Shown one piece after another: positions 8,454 through 16,439 of a DNA stretch of 40,383 nt. The notes below the pieces were generated by a model. That model was given only the letters and a program-made list of their open reading frames with translations. It searched no databases and was not told the origin of the DNA. Origin of the DNA: a virus; the IMG/VR virus record IMGVR_UViG_3300025108_004173, positions 1 through 40,383 of that record; one strand, given 5' to 3'. The number at the start of each line of letters is the position of its first letter. Position 1 is the first letter of the stretch. Made by a program: the position numbers and the translations under genes.

Positions 8454-9009
8454 GGTATACGTAACATACCTTGCAATGAAGAGACATTTCACTTCACCAA
8501 AGTACGATTATCATAAATATAATGGTAGAGTAAGTGCATCGTTTGACTCTTTTAAGAAGCGAACGGATGCATATTATTTTGCAAAACTGTCAAAGAATGA
8601 TGACTATGAGAACGTCCTTCTCGCACACATGATCAAGAATCCAAACACTTGGATACGAGACGTTGTCGAGGATGACTACATTTACTTTGACTGGAAGAAA
8701 AAGATAGATGCGCTTGGCTATACCTTCAAGTCTGAACTCAAAAATTTAGACGACGACTGGAAGACAAATTTCATATCGCATGGTGGACAACACCCTTTGA
8801 TTTTGACGTTGCGTTTGCAACAGAAGATCTCCTTGGAGACGTTTACCATATTGACCCATGTCGCAAATATTTTTGATTATTGGGAGCAGAATTTGCTTGA
8901 CAAATACGTGGCTTCTGATATAATACAACAATCAAGAAAGTACTTTCCCTTCTTGATGTTGGATGTGAAACGATTCAAGACTATGGTCAAGGATCACTTT
9001 GACATATAA
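8413..9009 (+). CDS. 59: DNA helicase loader, gp59-like
   Basis: About 198 residues from the ATG at 8413 (GGTGGAA upstream); the frame stays open to 8338, so a longer form is possible but would overlap the PP-loop gene by over 110 nt. T4 gp59 loads gp41 helicase onto gp32-coated forks. The N-terminal pattern YLAMKRHFTSPKYDYHKYNG, then KKRTDAYYFAKLS and DWKKKIDALGYTF, matches the family as I know it. Immediate linkage to gp32, as in T4, supports the call. An apparent sigma70 promoter for gp32 lies in its last 120 nt. Confidence 0.82.
   Translation: MIELPKYINDESYKVYVTYLAMKRHFTSPKYDYHKYNGRVSASFDSFKKRTDAYYFAKLSKNDDYENVLLAHMIKNPNTWIRDVVEDDYIYFDWKKKIDALGYTFKSELKNLDDDWKTNFISHGGQHPLILTLRLQQKISLETFTILTHVANIFDYWEQNLLDKYVASDIIQQSRKYFPFLMLDVKRFKTMVKDHFDI
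8897..8924 (+). promoter_or_regulatory. Sigma70-type promoter for gp32
   Basis: Exact TTGACA at 8897-8902, a 16-nt spacer and exact TATAAT at 8919-8924. It lies inside the 3' end of the gp59-like gene, with predicted start near 8931, giving gp32 a leader of about 125 nt that includes the ACAACG repeats. It would allow high, separate expression of gp32. Coding overlap means chance cannot be fully excluded. Confidence 0.6.
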
Positions 9010-9010
9010 C

Positions 9011-9055
9011 ACAACGCAAATACAACGTAATACAACGCTATAAAGGAGAATAATT
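9011..9055 (+). promoter_or_regulatory. gp32 leader with three ACAACG repeats; possible translational operator
   Basis: ACAACG occurs at 9011, 9022 and 9032 (10-11 nt spacing, joined by A/T bases), immediately followed by a strong AGGAG ribosome site at 9044-9048 and the gp32 ATG at 9056. T4 gp32 represses its own translation by cooperative binding to an unstructured A/U-rich repeat leader next to the start codon. The repeated, hairpin-poor leader here occupies the same place, so autogenous control is a reasonable inference. Confidence 0.45.
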
Positions 9056-10000
9056 ATGGCATCAGACTTTAACGCACTCAAGAAGAACCGTTCTAAGTCA
9101 TTAGACAAGTTGAATGCTCAACTTGACAAAATCACCACAAAATCATATGCAGATCCCAATGAAGGGAAGTTTTGGAAACCAACTCGTGACAAAGCGGGTA
9201 ATGGGTTTGCAATCATTCGTTTCTTGGCACCAACCCAAGGGGAAGAAGTGCCGTTTGTACGTATCTGGGATCATGGTTTCCAAGGGCCAACAGGTCAGTG
9301 GTATATCGAAAACTCTCTGACTACACTGAATCAAGACGATCCAGTATCAGAGTATAACTCAAAACTGTGGAACTCTGGTGTGGAGTCCGACAAGGAACTC
9401 GCACGTAAACAGAAACGTCGACTGAAGTATGTGTCGAACATCTTGGTGATCAAGGATTCAGCGAATCCTGAGAACGAAGGTCAAGTCTTCATGTATCAGT
9501 ACGGTAAGAAGATCTTTGATAAACTCAACGATCTGATGAACCCTCAGTTTGAGGACGAGACTCCAGTAAACCCATTCGACTTCTGGGAAGGTGCAAACTT
9601 CCGTCTGAAGATTCGTAAGTTCGAAGGTTACCCAAACTATGACAAGTCAGAGTTTGATGCGCCATCAGCACTATTCGAAGATGATGCAGAAATCGAATCA
9701 GTATGGCAAAAGCAACACAAGTTGCAAGACCTTCTGGATCCGTCAAACTTCAAATCATATTCTGAGTTGAAGGAAAAGTTGTACCGTGTCCTCGCATTGG
9801 ATGACGCTGGCCCAACTGCACCTAGTGCATATGATGATGAAGACGATGGACTGAATCTTGGGGCATCAATGCCTTCATCCGCTCCTACTCCATCACCTAC
9901 GATGGCGGACGATATCCCTTTTGATACCGCTCCTAGTTCAATGAATGTTGATGACGATGATGATGATCTTTCAATCTTCAAGGAACTCGCTAAAGGATAA
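9056..10000 (+). CDS. 32: Single-stranded DNA-binding protein gp32
   Basis: 314 residues. Organisation matches T4 gp32: a basic N-terminal LAST-like region (KKNRSKSLDKLNAQLDK), an OB-fold core with WDHGFQGPTGQWYIEN, SNILVIKDSANPENEGQVF and QYGKKIFDKLNDLMNP, then an acidic low-complexity tail (DDDDDDLSIFKELAKG) that in T4 contacts replication proteins. It coats ssDNA at forks and recombination intermediates. Unlike T4 gp32 it has no cysteine, so the structural zinc site (His-Cys-Cys-Cys in T4) is absent. Strong AGGAG ribosome site; its own promoter and possible translational operator lie upstream. Confidence 0.95.
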   Translation: MASDFNALKKNRSKSLDKLNAQLDKITTKSYADPNEGKFWKPTRDKAGNGFAIIRFLAPTQGEEVPFVRIWDHGFQGPTGQWYIENSLTTLNQDDPVSEYNSKLWNSGVESDKELARKQKRRLKYVSNILVIKDSANPENEGQVFMYQYGKKIFDKLNDLMNPQFEDETPVNPFDFWEGANFRLKIRKFEGYPNYDKSEFDAPSALFEDDAEIESVWQKQHKLQDLLDPSNFKSYSELKEKLYRVLALDDAGPTAPSAYDDEDDGLNLGASMPSSAPTPSPTMADDIPFDTAPSSMNVDDDDDDLSIFKELAKG

Positions 10001-10006
10001 GACGGT

Positions 10007-10321
10007 ATGAGTAGTAAACAAACTTCTGATATTATCGATTTCGATTTTGGATTCAGCTTTATTGATGATGAAATCGAAGAGGTAAAAGAAAAAGCAGCGT
10101 CCGCTGAGGGCACTGCTGAAGAACTTGAAACACAACTCAGTAATCTCATGAATGAGAAGATTAGCTTAGAAGCAAGACTGGATAAACTGTTTAACTCAGT
10201 TGTTCCCTTCCTTGACAATCTATGTAAATCACCAGAGAAGAGTACAATTTTCTGGCCTGACCGTGTTGACAAGATCGACAACTACAAACAAAAGTTAAAG
10301 GCTATCGCTGAAGGAGATTAA
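10007..10321 (+). CDS. Acidic coiled-coil protein between gp32 and UvsX
   Basis: 104 residues, not recognised as a named family. The N-terminus is rich in Asp and aromatic residues (IIDFDFGFSFIDDEIEE). Residues about 25-65 form a likely coiled coil (EELETQLSNLMNEKISLEAR), and the C-terminus contains an IFWPDRVDKIDNYKQKL segment. It follows gp32 by 6 nt and precedes uvsX by 1 nt, so it is co-expressed with recombination proteins and may be an accessory factor. The FWPDR motif seems a good handle for homologue searches. Confidence 0.6.
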   Translation: MSSKQTSDIIDFDFGFSFIDDEIEEVKEKAASAEGTAEELETQLSNLMNEKISLEARLDKLFNSVVPFLDNLCKSPEKSTIFWPDRVDKIDNYKQKLKAIAEGD

Positions 10322-10322
10322 G

Positions 10323-11384
10323 GTGAGTCTATTAGATAAAATGCTCAAATCAGGAGCAGTGAAGACTTCTTCAATTCTTTCTAAGTCAAAGTTTTTCGAG
10401 GCGAAGGATCCCATTCAAACGGAACTTCCCATCGTTAACATTGCATTTAGTGGATCATTGAAGGGGGGATTAATCCCCGGCCTAACTGTAGTTGCAGGGC
10501 AGTCAAAGTCATTTAAGACTTTGCTGTCTCTGTACTGCATGAAGGCATATCTAGATAAGTACGAAGAAGGCGTGGCATTATTGTACGACTCTGAGTATGG
10601 TATTACACCAGAATATCTAGAAAGTTACAACATCGACACCAACCGTGTTATACATATTCCTGTAGAAGATGTTGAACAACTAAAGTTCGACATCACTAAG
10701 AGGTTGGACGAAGTAGACAAAGGTGATCGTGTATTCGTCATGATTGACTCTGTTGGTAATCTTGCATCTAAGAAAGAAGTCGAAGACGCTAAGAACGAGA
10801 AGGCAGTTGCCGACATGTCTCGTGCGAAAGCGTTGAAGTCTCTCTTCCGCATTATTACACCTAAGTTGACTGCAAAAGACATCCCTTGTCTTGCAATCAA
10901 CCACGTCTATCAGGAAATCGGAATGTTTCCTAAGGCGATTGTATCTGGTGGAACTGGTATCTATTACTCCGCAAACCAAATCTTTATCATCTCTAAATCG
11001 CAAGAGAAGGATGGTACAGATCTCGCAGGGTTTAAGTTTACTATCAACATCGAAAAGTCACGCTTCGTGAAAGAGAAGTCCAAACTTCCATTCACAGTTC
11101 TCTATGAGTCAGGTATTCAGAAGTGGTCATCATTATTTGACCTCGCACTGGACGCAGGGTTCATTGCCAAATCTACACAGGGATGGTATAATCTCGTAGA
11201 TATGGATAGCGGTGAAGTTATCGAACCACGTCGACGTTTGAAAGATATCGAACAAGATGACGCATTCTTTGAGAAATTGGTTGCCAACGATGACTTTAAC
11301 GTGTATATTGAGCGCAAGTTTAAATTAAACATGGCACAGGCTGAAGATGATAGAAACAACGATACTGACGAACCTGATTCTTAA
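10323..11384 (+). CDS. uvsX: RecA-like recombinase UvsX
   Basis: 353 residues with a GTG start preceded by GAAGGAG. UvsX catalyses strand exchange on gp32-coated DNA and drives recombination-dependent replication. Walker A is GQSKSFKT at residues 59-66, nearly identical in position and form to T4 UvsX (GPSKSFKS). VFVMIDSVGNL is Walker B, and SGGTGIYYSANQIFII and INIEKSRFVKEKSKLPF match the RecA core and L2-like region. Acidic C-terminus (EDDRNNDTDEPDS). A 14-nt perfect palindrome (10465-10478) and a TTGCCA-17-TATAAT match (11164-11192) lie inside the gene; the latter could serve the helicase gene, which starts 38 nt before the uvsX stop. Confidence 0.95.
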   Translation: MSLLDKMLKSGAVKTSSILSKSKFFEAKDPIQTELPIVNIAFSGSLKGGLIPGLTVVAGQSKSFKTLLSLYCMKAYLDKYEEGVALLYDSEYGITPEYLESYNIDTNRVIHIPVEDVEQLKFDITKRLDEVDKGDRVFVMIDSVGNLASKKEVEDAKNEKAVADMSRAKALKSLFRIITPKLTAKDIPCLAINHVYQEIGMFPKAIVSGGTGIYYSANQIFIISKSQEKDGTDLAGFKFTINIEKSRFVKEKSKLPFTVLYESGIQKWSSLFDLALDAGFIAKSTQGWYNLVDMDSGEVIEPRRRLKDIEQDDAFFEKLVANDDFNVYIERKFKLNMAQAEDDRNNDTDEPDS

Positions 11385-12765
11385 TGAGGAATACTACCGA
11401 AAGGTATATCCTTATCTGAAACCAGATTACTTTGAAGACTCAAATCTGCGCAAGGTGTTTGACACCTTCGCAGACTACGTTGAGAAGTACAAAGAGCAAC
11501 CTTCCTTGGAAGCTCTTAAACTCACACTAGACAAAAGAAAAGACTTCAACGAAGACAGTTACTCACAAGTGATGTCTGTGGTCAATACTTTTGCACGTGA
11601 TGAGGAAACAGATAACAAGTTCTTGGTTGATGAAACTGAAAAGTTCTGCCAAGACCGTGATCTGTATAATTCTATACGGCAATCAATTCAGATTCTTGAG
11701 GGTGAAGGGGGTGGACTCGAAAAGGGTTCCATCCCCAAACTTCTTTCAGACTCTCTTGGGATTAGTTTCGACACCAGTGTTGGACACGACTTCCTAGAAG
11801 ACTTTGAAGGTAGATATGAATTCTATCACCGTAAAGAAGAACGCATCCCCTTTGATATTGACATCCTTAATAAGATTACCAAAGGTGGTCTGCCTCGTAA
11901 GTCTATGACTGTACTACTCGCCACGACTGGTGGTGGTAAGTCATTGATCAAATGTCACATGGCTGCGAACCATCTCATGTACGGTAAGAATGTTCTGTAC
12001 ATCACTATGGAGATGGCAGAAGAAGAGATTGGTAGACGTATTGATGCAAACATCATGGACGTGACTATTGATGAGATATCAATCACTCCACGTGATGTGT
12101 TCGAGAAACGTATGAACAGGTACAAGTCTAAGACGCCAGGCAAGTTGGTCATTAAAGAATACCCAACTGGTTCTGCACACGTTGGACATATGCGACATCT
12201 GTTAAACGAACTTCGTATGAAAAAGAATTTTCAACCAGATATCATATTTGTTGATTACCTCAACATCTGTTCATCTGCACGTGTTCGTGGCGCAGCCGCA
12301 GCCAATTCATACACATTGGTGAAATCTATAGCAGAAGAGGTACGTGGTCTTGCGATGGAATTTAATTGTGCTGTGGTTACTTCGTCTCAATTCAATCGTG
12401 ATGGTTATGGGAATAGTGACGTTGACCTTACTAATACTAGCGAAAGTATGGGGATAACACACACAGCAGACGCAATCTTTGGTCTAGTTACGACAGAAGA
12501 ACTGGATGATCTTGGTCAGATTATGATCAAACAACTCAAAAATCGTTGGGGAGATCTTGGTTATTACAGAAAGTTCCTTGTAGGGGTTGACAGATCCAAG
12601 ATGAAGATATATGATTTAGAAGAGAGTGCACAGGACAATATCGGTCAGTCAAGTGACGATAAAGTAAATGGAAACAAGCCTGATGACACTCCCCTATTTG
12701 ATAAAACTTCTATTGGTACAACCAAGAAGAAGGACATTTTCAGTATGACTGAAGGCCTTCAATAA
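11347..12765 (+). CDS. 41: Replicative DNA helicase gp41 (DnaB family)
   Basis: 472 residues. The hexameric helicase unwinds the fork 5'-3' on the lagging strand with primase gp61. The N-terminal segment (LILNEEYYRKVYPYLKPDYF) matches the T4 gp41 start. The RecA-like core has Walker A TGGGKS at residues 194-199, DIIFVDYLNICS as Walker B (H2), SSQFNRDGYGN (H3 Gln), and late LKNRWGDLGYY with the arginine finger/H4 region. It overlaps uvsX by 38 nt. The stop TAA is followed directly by a late-promoter-like GATAAATA, marking the boundary between replication and late head genes. Confidence 0.94.
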   Translation: MIETTILTNLILNEEYYRKVYPYLKPDYFEDSNLRKVFDTFADYVEKYKEQPSLEALKLTLDKRKDFNEDSYSQVMSVVNTFARDEETDNKFLVDETEKFCQDRDLYNSIRQSIQILEGEGGGLEKGSIPKLLSDSLGISFDTSVGHDFLEDFEGRYEFYHRKEERIPFDIDILNKITKGGLPRKSMTVLLATTGGGKSLIKCHMAANHLMYGKNVLYITMEMAEEEIGRRIDANIMDVTIDEISITPRDVFEKRMNRYKSKTPGKLVIKEYPTGSAHVGHMRHLLNELRMKKNFQPDIIFVDYLNICSSARVRGAAAANSYTLVKSIAEEVRGLAMEFNCAVVTSSQFNRDGYGNSDVDLTNTSESMGITHTADAIFGLVTTEELDDLGQIMIKQLKNRWGDLGYYRKFLVGVDRSKMKIYDLEESAQDNIGQSSDDKVNGNKPDDTPLFDKTSIGTTKKKDIFSMTEGLQ

Positions 12766-12766
12766 T

Positions 12767-12774
12767 GATAAATA
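12767..12774 (+). promoter_or_regulatory. Candidate T4-type late promoter (GATAAATA)
   Basis: One mismatch to the T4 late consensus TATAAATA, placed just after the gp41 stop. The last base of the box lies exactly 33 nt before the ATG at 12807, the same spacing seen for the two perfect late boxes at 18629 and 28098, which supports both the promoter and the choice of that ATG. Confidence 0.6.
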
Positions 12775-12806
12775 GGATTACAGAAACACCTAAAACGAGT
12801 GAAAAG

Positions 12807-13865
12807 ATGAAATCCTTTAAACAACACCTCACCGAATCTATTAAGGCAGAGGACTTTGAGGCTGCTATTGTAATTGGTTGGCACGAAATCACAGGACAGG
12901 AACTGAATCCTAGTGATGCTGGTATATCTGATAAGGTATACCAGTCTCTCGTTGCACAACCAGAATATATCGAAGCAGGCAAAAAGATTGCCACGTCTAT
13001 CCAGAAACATTTCAAGTTAGGTAATAATGTGAAAGCAGAACAGTACGGACGTGCCAAGTCCAAACTGACTGGTTTTTGGAAAGGATACGGTGCTTCAGAT
13101 ATCACACCAAAGACTGATATCCTAATCGGCGACAAAAGATTGTCTCTAAAGATTGGTATGGCACAGTTGATGTCTGGTGGTAAATCAGAGTCAACTGCAA
13201 CCTTTTATGCGGCTCTAGAAAAATCACAGATCAATGAATCTGCACAACTGGGTAAGGTAACAAAGATCTTTGACGACTTCGTCACTGCATCACTTGCGCC
13301 AGGCAAACTAAGACCTATCATCAAGTCAGGCGAGAATGAACTCGTCAACCGTGGTGAGAAGGCACACAAATTAGTTATGCAAGAACTTGGTACTCTGTTC
13401 GAAGAGAACGAGAAGTTCAAGATTGAATTTGCACGTGAAGCAATGTCTGGTTTCATGAAGTACGGTGAGAACGCAAATGCTGCTGCAGAATTCATGGTGG
13501 TATCAGATCACTCAGGTTCCTCTACAAAGATTACATCAGTATATGACGATGCGTACTGTAAGAAGATCGCAGATCAGATGAAACTACAAGCACGTTTCAA
13601 AACGTCATCACGCAAACTCAAAGGTAAGAAGACAGGCGAGTATAACTTCTGGTCTGTCATTTCTCTTATCGTAGATGCGAAACTAAACGAAGACGTTGAC
13701 ACTCTTGATGAGAACATGTTTAAACGTATTGTTTCTAAAATCAAAGGTAAACTGGGTAACGCACTTAAGAAGGCGAAGTCTTTTGTTAAATCAAAGGCAT
13801 CAAACGTTCTTAAGTTTTTCGGCGTTGAACCCGATATCAAAGTAAACGACAAGGTAGAATTCTAA
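12807..13865 (+). CDS. Head protein with T4-like capsid-targeting N-terminus; possible nuclease fold
   Basis: 352 residues from ATG 12807; an in-frame ATG at 12765 would lie upstream of the late promoter box. The first ten residues, MKSFKQHLTE, match the T4 internal-protein capsid-targeting pattern MKTxxEF(I/L)xE, with LTE|S as a gp21-type cleavage site. The central part has TPKTDILIGDKRLSLK (Asp104...Ser113-Leu-Lys115) and then GMAQLMSGGKSESTATF. This is reminiscent of the D...(E/S)xK core of PD-(D/E)XK nucleases, but the match is weak. The C-terminus is very basic (KGKLGNALKKAKSFVKSKAS). The next gene's ATG overlaps the stop. Probably packaged in the head; enzymatic role uncertain. Confidence 0.6.
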   Translation: MKSFKQHLTESIKAEDFEAAIVIGWHEITGQELNPSDAGISDKVYQSLVAQPEYIEAGKKIATSIQKHFKLGNNVKAEQYGRAKSKLTGFWKGYGASDITPKTDILIGDKRLSLKIGMAQLMSGGKSESTATFYAALEKSQINESAQLGKVTKIFDDFVTASLAPGKLRPIIKSGENELVNRGEKAHKLVMQELGTLFEENEKFKIEFAREAMSGFMKYGENANAAAEFMVVSDHSGSSTKITSVYDDAYCKKIADQMKLQARFKTSSRKLKGKKTGEYNFWSVISLIVDAKLNEDVDTLDENMFKRIVSKIKGKLGNALKKAKSFVKSKASNVLKFFGVEPDIKVNDKVEF

Positions 13866-15109
13866 TGCAAAAGTTCAGTCAGTTTACTAATTTGTTATCA
13901 GAAGAAAAAAACCTTCACATGACACATGCAGAGGATGCAGTGATAGATGGTGGAGTGACTGGTACACGCAACGTAATTAATTACCTTCGTGCAATTAGAG
14001 ATATGTTAGGTGGTAATACCAAAGCGCCTGTAAACCTTTCAGTGAAGTGGGATGGTGCGCCTGCAATCTTTGCAGGGGTTGATCCATCAGATGGTAAATT
14101 CTTTATTGCAAAGAAAGGTGTATTTAACAAAAACCCAAAAGTCTATAAGACTGCCCAAGAAATTGATGATGATAGTTCTATTAAAGGTGACCTCAACTCC
14201 AAATTTAAAGTAGCACTTTCAGAGTTCTCAAAACTTGGAATTGAAGGAGTGATACAAGGTGATTTCCTCTATACTACGGAAGATCTTTCGACAGATGCTA
14301 TTGATGGAGAATCGTATGTTACTTTCCATCCTAATACGATTGTTTATGCGATACCAAAGAAAAGCGAACTCGCTAAAAAAATATCAAGATCCAAGATCGG
14401 TGTGGTCTGGCATACAGTCTACAGAGGAGAATCTCTTGAGACAATGTCTGCAAGTTTTGGAGAGAAGATTACACCTAATCTCAAAGAAATAAAATCTGTA
14501 TGGGCAGTTGATGCCGTATTCGAAGATAAGTCTGGTAGTGTAACCATGACTGCAAAAGAAACGGCGGCGGTGACTAAGAAACTGAGTGCCGCTGGAACGA
14601 TCTTCAGAACAATCAAAAAAGATATCCTTAATGAGTTGGGAAACAACGAAGAGTTGAACCTACGTGTTAACACGTTCATTAATACTAAAGTTCGTGAAGG
14701 ACAACGTATTGGTAATCCTAAAACATTCGTTAAGGGACTTGTAAAATATATTCAAGACTACTATCAAAAAGAAGCCGACAAAAAGAAAACTGAAAAGGGT
14801 AAGAAGACGCAGACAGATAAGATGTCTAAAGCGTTGACAATGTTCAGTGACAAGAATACCAAAGAGATCGAAAAGGTATTCGAACTCTACAATCTATTAG
14901 TCGACACCAAGTTGATGGTTCTTGACAAACTTAATAAAGTAGATAGTCTAAAGACATTCTTAAAAACCTCAAAAGGATACGAAGTAACCAACCCAGAGGG
15001 TTTTGTTGCAATGGATCACTTGGGTAAGAACTCTCTTAAACTCGTTGATCGTCTTGCATTCAGTAAGGCAAACTTTGATCCACAATATATCAAAGGGTGG
15101 CAGAAATAA
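13865..15109 (+). CDS. Nucleic-acid-ligase/nucleotidyltransferase-like head protein
   Basis: 414 residues. VKWDGAPAIF has the KxDG nucleotidylation motif I of DNA/RNA ligases and capping enzymes, with Lys61 as candidate. FIAKKGVFNK could be motif Ia, EGVIQGDFLY (from Glu127) motif III, EGFV (378-381) motif IV and SLKLVDR (Lys392) motif V. All are in the right order, although the spacing between III and IV is long, with a basic helical insertion (about 280-350). The N-terminus MQKFSQFTNLLSE|E resembles a capsid-targeting peptide with a gp21-type LxE site. Related phage proteins carry a DUF-type annotation (DUF6267, from memory). It may be a packaged ligase or a catalytically dead structural derivative. 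Confidence 0.6.
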   Translation: MQKFSQFTNLLSEEKNLHMTHAEDAVIDGGVTGTRNVINYLRAIRDMLGGNTKAPVNLSVKWDGAPAIFAGVDPSDGKFFIAKKGVFNKNPKVYKTAQEIDDDSSIKGDLNSKFKVALSEFSKLGIEGVIQGDFLYTTEDLSTDAIDGESYVTFHPNTIVYAIPKKSELAKKISRSKIGVVWHTVYRGESLETMSASFGEKITPNLKEIKSVWAVDAVFEDKSGSVTMTAKETAAVTKKLSAAGTIFRTIKKDILNELGNNEELNLRVNTFINTKVREGQRIGNPKTFVKGLVKYIQDYYQKEADKKKTEKGKKTQTDKMSKALTMFSDKNTKEIEKVFELYNLLVDTKLMVLDKLNKVDSLKTFLKTSKGYEVTNPEGFVAMDHLGKNSLKLVDRLAFSKANFDPQYIKGWQK

Positions 15110-15477
15110 TGGCAAACGTACACTACCTTAAACGATCACATAACGAAGCAGTAATAAAAGTATACGTGACAGACTCATCTGGTGACACAATTGATGTGGC
15201 ATTGTCAGACCTTATTGCTGATGGGGAAACATTTGACGCAGGTACGGCTTCGGTAACTATTAAAGAAATCTTCTGGGGTTGTAAACACAATAAACACATA
15301 GACATCTCACGATGGGATGGAGCAAATGCGCACGGTCATTACTATCTCGTAAACTCAGGTTCTCACGAATATGTTGGCTTTGTGGATGACGTGTACTCAG
15401 ATAGAGATATAAGAATCATAGGTGATAGTGAATTCCATTGTATAATGAAATTGACTAAGGTTAGTGGATACTCGTAA
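15109..15477 (+). CDS. Conserved phage protein, probably virion-associated
   Basis: 122 residues from ATG 15109, which overlaps the preceding stop (TAATG) and has AAGGGTGG upstream; an in-frame GTG at 15097 is possible. The sequence is beta-rich: YLKRSHNEAVIKVYVTD, TIKEIFWGCKHNKHIDISRW, AHGHYYLVNSGSHEYVGF, DRDIRIIGD. I recall similar short proteins in T4-like marine phages near structural genes but know no function. Co-transcription with the ligase-like late gene suggests a virion component. Confidence 0.6.
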   Translation: MANVHYLKRSHNEAVIKVYVTDSSGDTIDVALSDLIADGETFDAGTASVTIKEIFWGCKHNKHIDISRWDGANAHGHYYLVNSGSHEYVGFVDDVYSDRDIRIIGDSEFHCIMKLTKVSGYS

Positions 15478-15501
15478 CAGTGTTAGAAACGGAGAACAGT
15501 T

Positions 15502-15852
15502 ATGTTGAGAAGAATACCAGCAGTATTGTTAGGTATTTTCCTAACAGTACCATTTAATGCACAGGCTGAACAGTTTGTGATGCCCATTGGGTTGAGGTGT
15601 GACACTGATGTCAACAACATCATAGACATGGTTCAAACAAAATATGGTGAAATTCCTTTCGCCAGTTCCGAAACTTTGGTACAAGTAGTACCACAGGGTA
15701 CATGGTTGCCAGGCGTTACCTTGCAGTTTATCAATCCCACATCTGGTTCATTCAGTATGATTATGATGGACGAAGCAACAGGTGCAGGGTGTATGGTACT
15801 CGCAGGTCAAAAAATGACTTCCGTTAACGGTTATAAACCAACTACTAAATAA
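15502..15852 (+). CDS. Secreted small protein with Sec signal peptide
   Basis: 116 residues. A classic Sec signal is visible: MLRRIP, hydrophobic core AVLLGIFLTVPF, and a cleavage site after AQA (residues about 20-22), leaving a 94-residue periplasmic domain. The mature part has two Cys residues (GLRCDTD and GAGCMVL) that could form a disulfide. Ribosome site CGGAG. I do not recognise the family. A phage-encoded periplasmic protein could act in lysis timing, superinfection exclusion or envelope remodelling; none is shown by the sequence. Confidence 0.65.
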   Translation: MLRRIPAVLLGIFLTVPFNAQAEQFVMPIGLRCDTDVNNIIDMVQTKYGEIPFASSETLVQVVPQGTWLPGVTLQFINPTSGSFSMIMMDEATGAGCMVLAGQKMTSVNGYKPTTK

Positions 15853-15875
15853 AAGAAAAACTTGGAGATTAGATT

Positions 15876-16439
15876 ATGGGAATGATACGTGATCGTGGAC
15901 ATGATGGTGGAAATACTTGGCGGTGGTTAGTCATCGAAAAGATGGTACGTCAAAACGGATGGACTAAGGGCGCAGAACTTGGTGTGTGGCAGGGACAAAC
16001 CTTCACGCATCTTGTACGTACTTGTAAAAACCTAAATTTGATTGGGGTAGATCTTTATGCACCTCAACCACAAAATAATGGGCCAGAGAAATGGACTGCA
16101 GGTGAAAACGGACACCCTTGGGATCACGAAACATATTACAATCGTATGAAACAGTTTTGCGCACAGTATCCAGATCGTGCATTTATTCATAAGGATTATA
16201 CTACAACGGTAGCAGACACATTAGAAGACGAGAGTCTCGACTTTGTTTTTATCGATGCAGATCATGGTTATGAAGGATGTTCACGTGATATTGACGCATG
16301 GGCTCCAAAGGTGCGTAAAGGTGGATATGTCATGGGACATGATATTCACTTTGACACTGTTCTCAAAGCCGTGACAGAACGTTACGGTGATAACTATAAC
16401 GTAGAAGACGACTTCATTTGGTGGGTAGAAAAACAATGA
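15876..16439 (+). CDS. Class I SAM-dependent methyltransferase
   Basis: 187 residues of the class often associated with glycan or small-molecule methylation (Methyltransf_24 type). GAELGVWQGQTF holds motif I (Glu34 to Gly40), LIGVDLYAP carries the acidic ribose-binding residue, and FVFIDADHGYEG corresponds to the motif IV/metal region. WAPKVRKGGYVMGHDI follows as motif VI. A good ribosome site (GGAGA) precedes the ATG. It begins a four-enzyme group (methyltransferase, GT32-like, sulfotransferase, GT25-like) embedded among late genes. ATGA overlap with the next gene. Confidence 0.8.
   Translation: MGMIRDRGHDGGNTWRWLVIEKMVRQNGWTKGAELGVWQGQTFTHLVRTCKNLNLIGVDLYAPQPQNNGPEKWTAGENGHPWDHETYYNRMKQFCAQYPDRAFIHKDYTTTVADTLEDESLDFVFIDADHGYEGCSRDIDAWAPKVRKGGYVMGHDIHFDTVLKAVTERYGDNYNVEDDFIWWVEKQ

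Noticed and set aside
9637-10281. Long open frame on the minus strand opposite gp32 and the following gene (214 codons)
   Set aside because: Very Ser-rich, antisense to Asp/Glu-rich coding sequence, no ribosome site or family; all credible genes are on the + strand.
10465-10478. 14-nt perfect palindrome GGGGATTAATCCCC in uvsX
   Set aside because: No loop for an RNA hairpin of note, not repeated elsewhere in the window as far as I could see; likely chance or a minor binding site.
11164-11192. TTGCCA-17-TATAAT inside uvsX as promoter for gp41
   Set aside because: One mismatch in -35 and fully inside coding sequence; gp41 overlaps uvsX and can be co-translated without it.
15844-15851. ACTAAATA over the stop of the secreted protein gene as late promoter
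   Set aside because: Two mismatches to the box and a shorter leader (24 nt) than the other sites.
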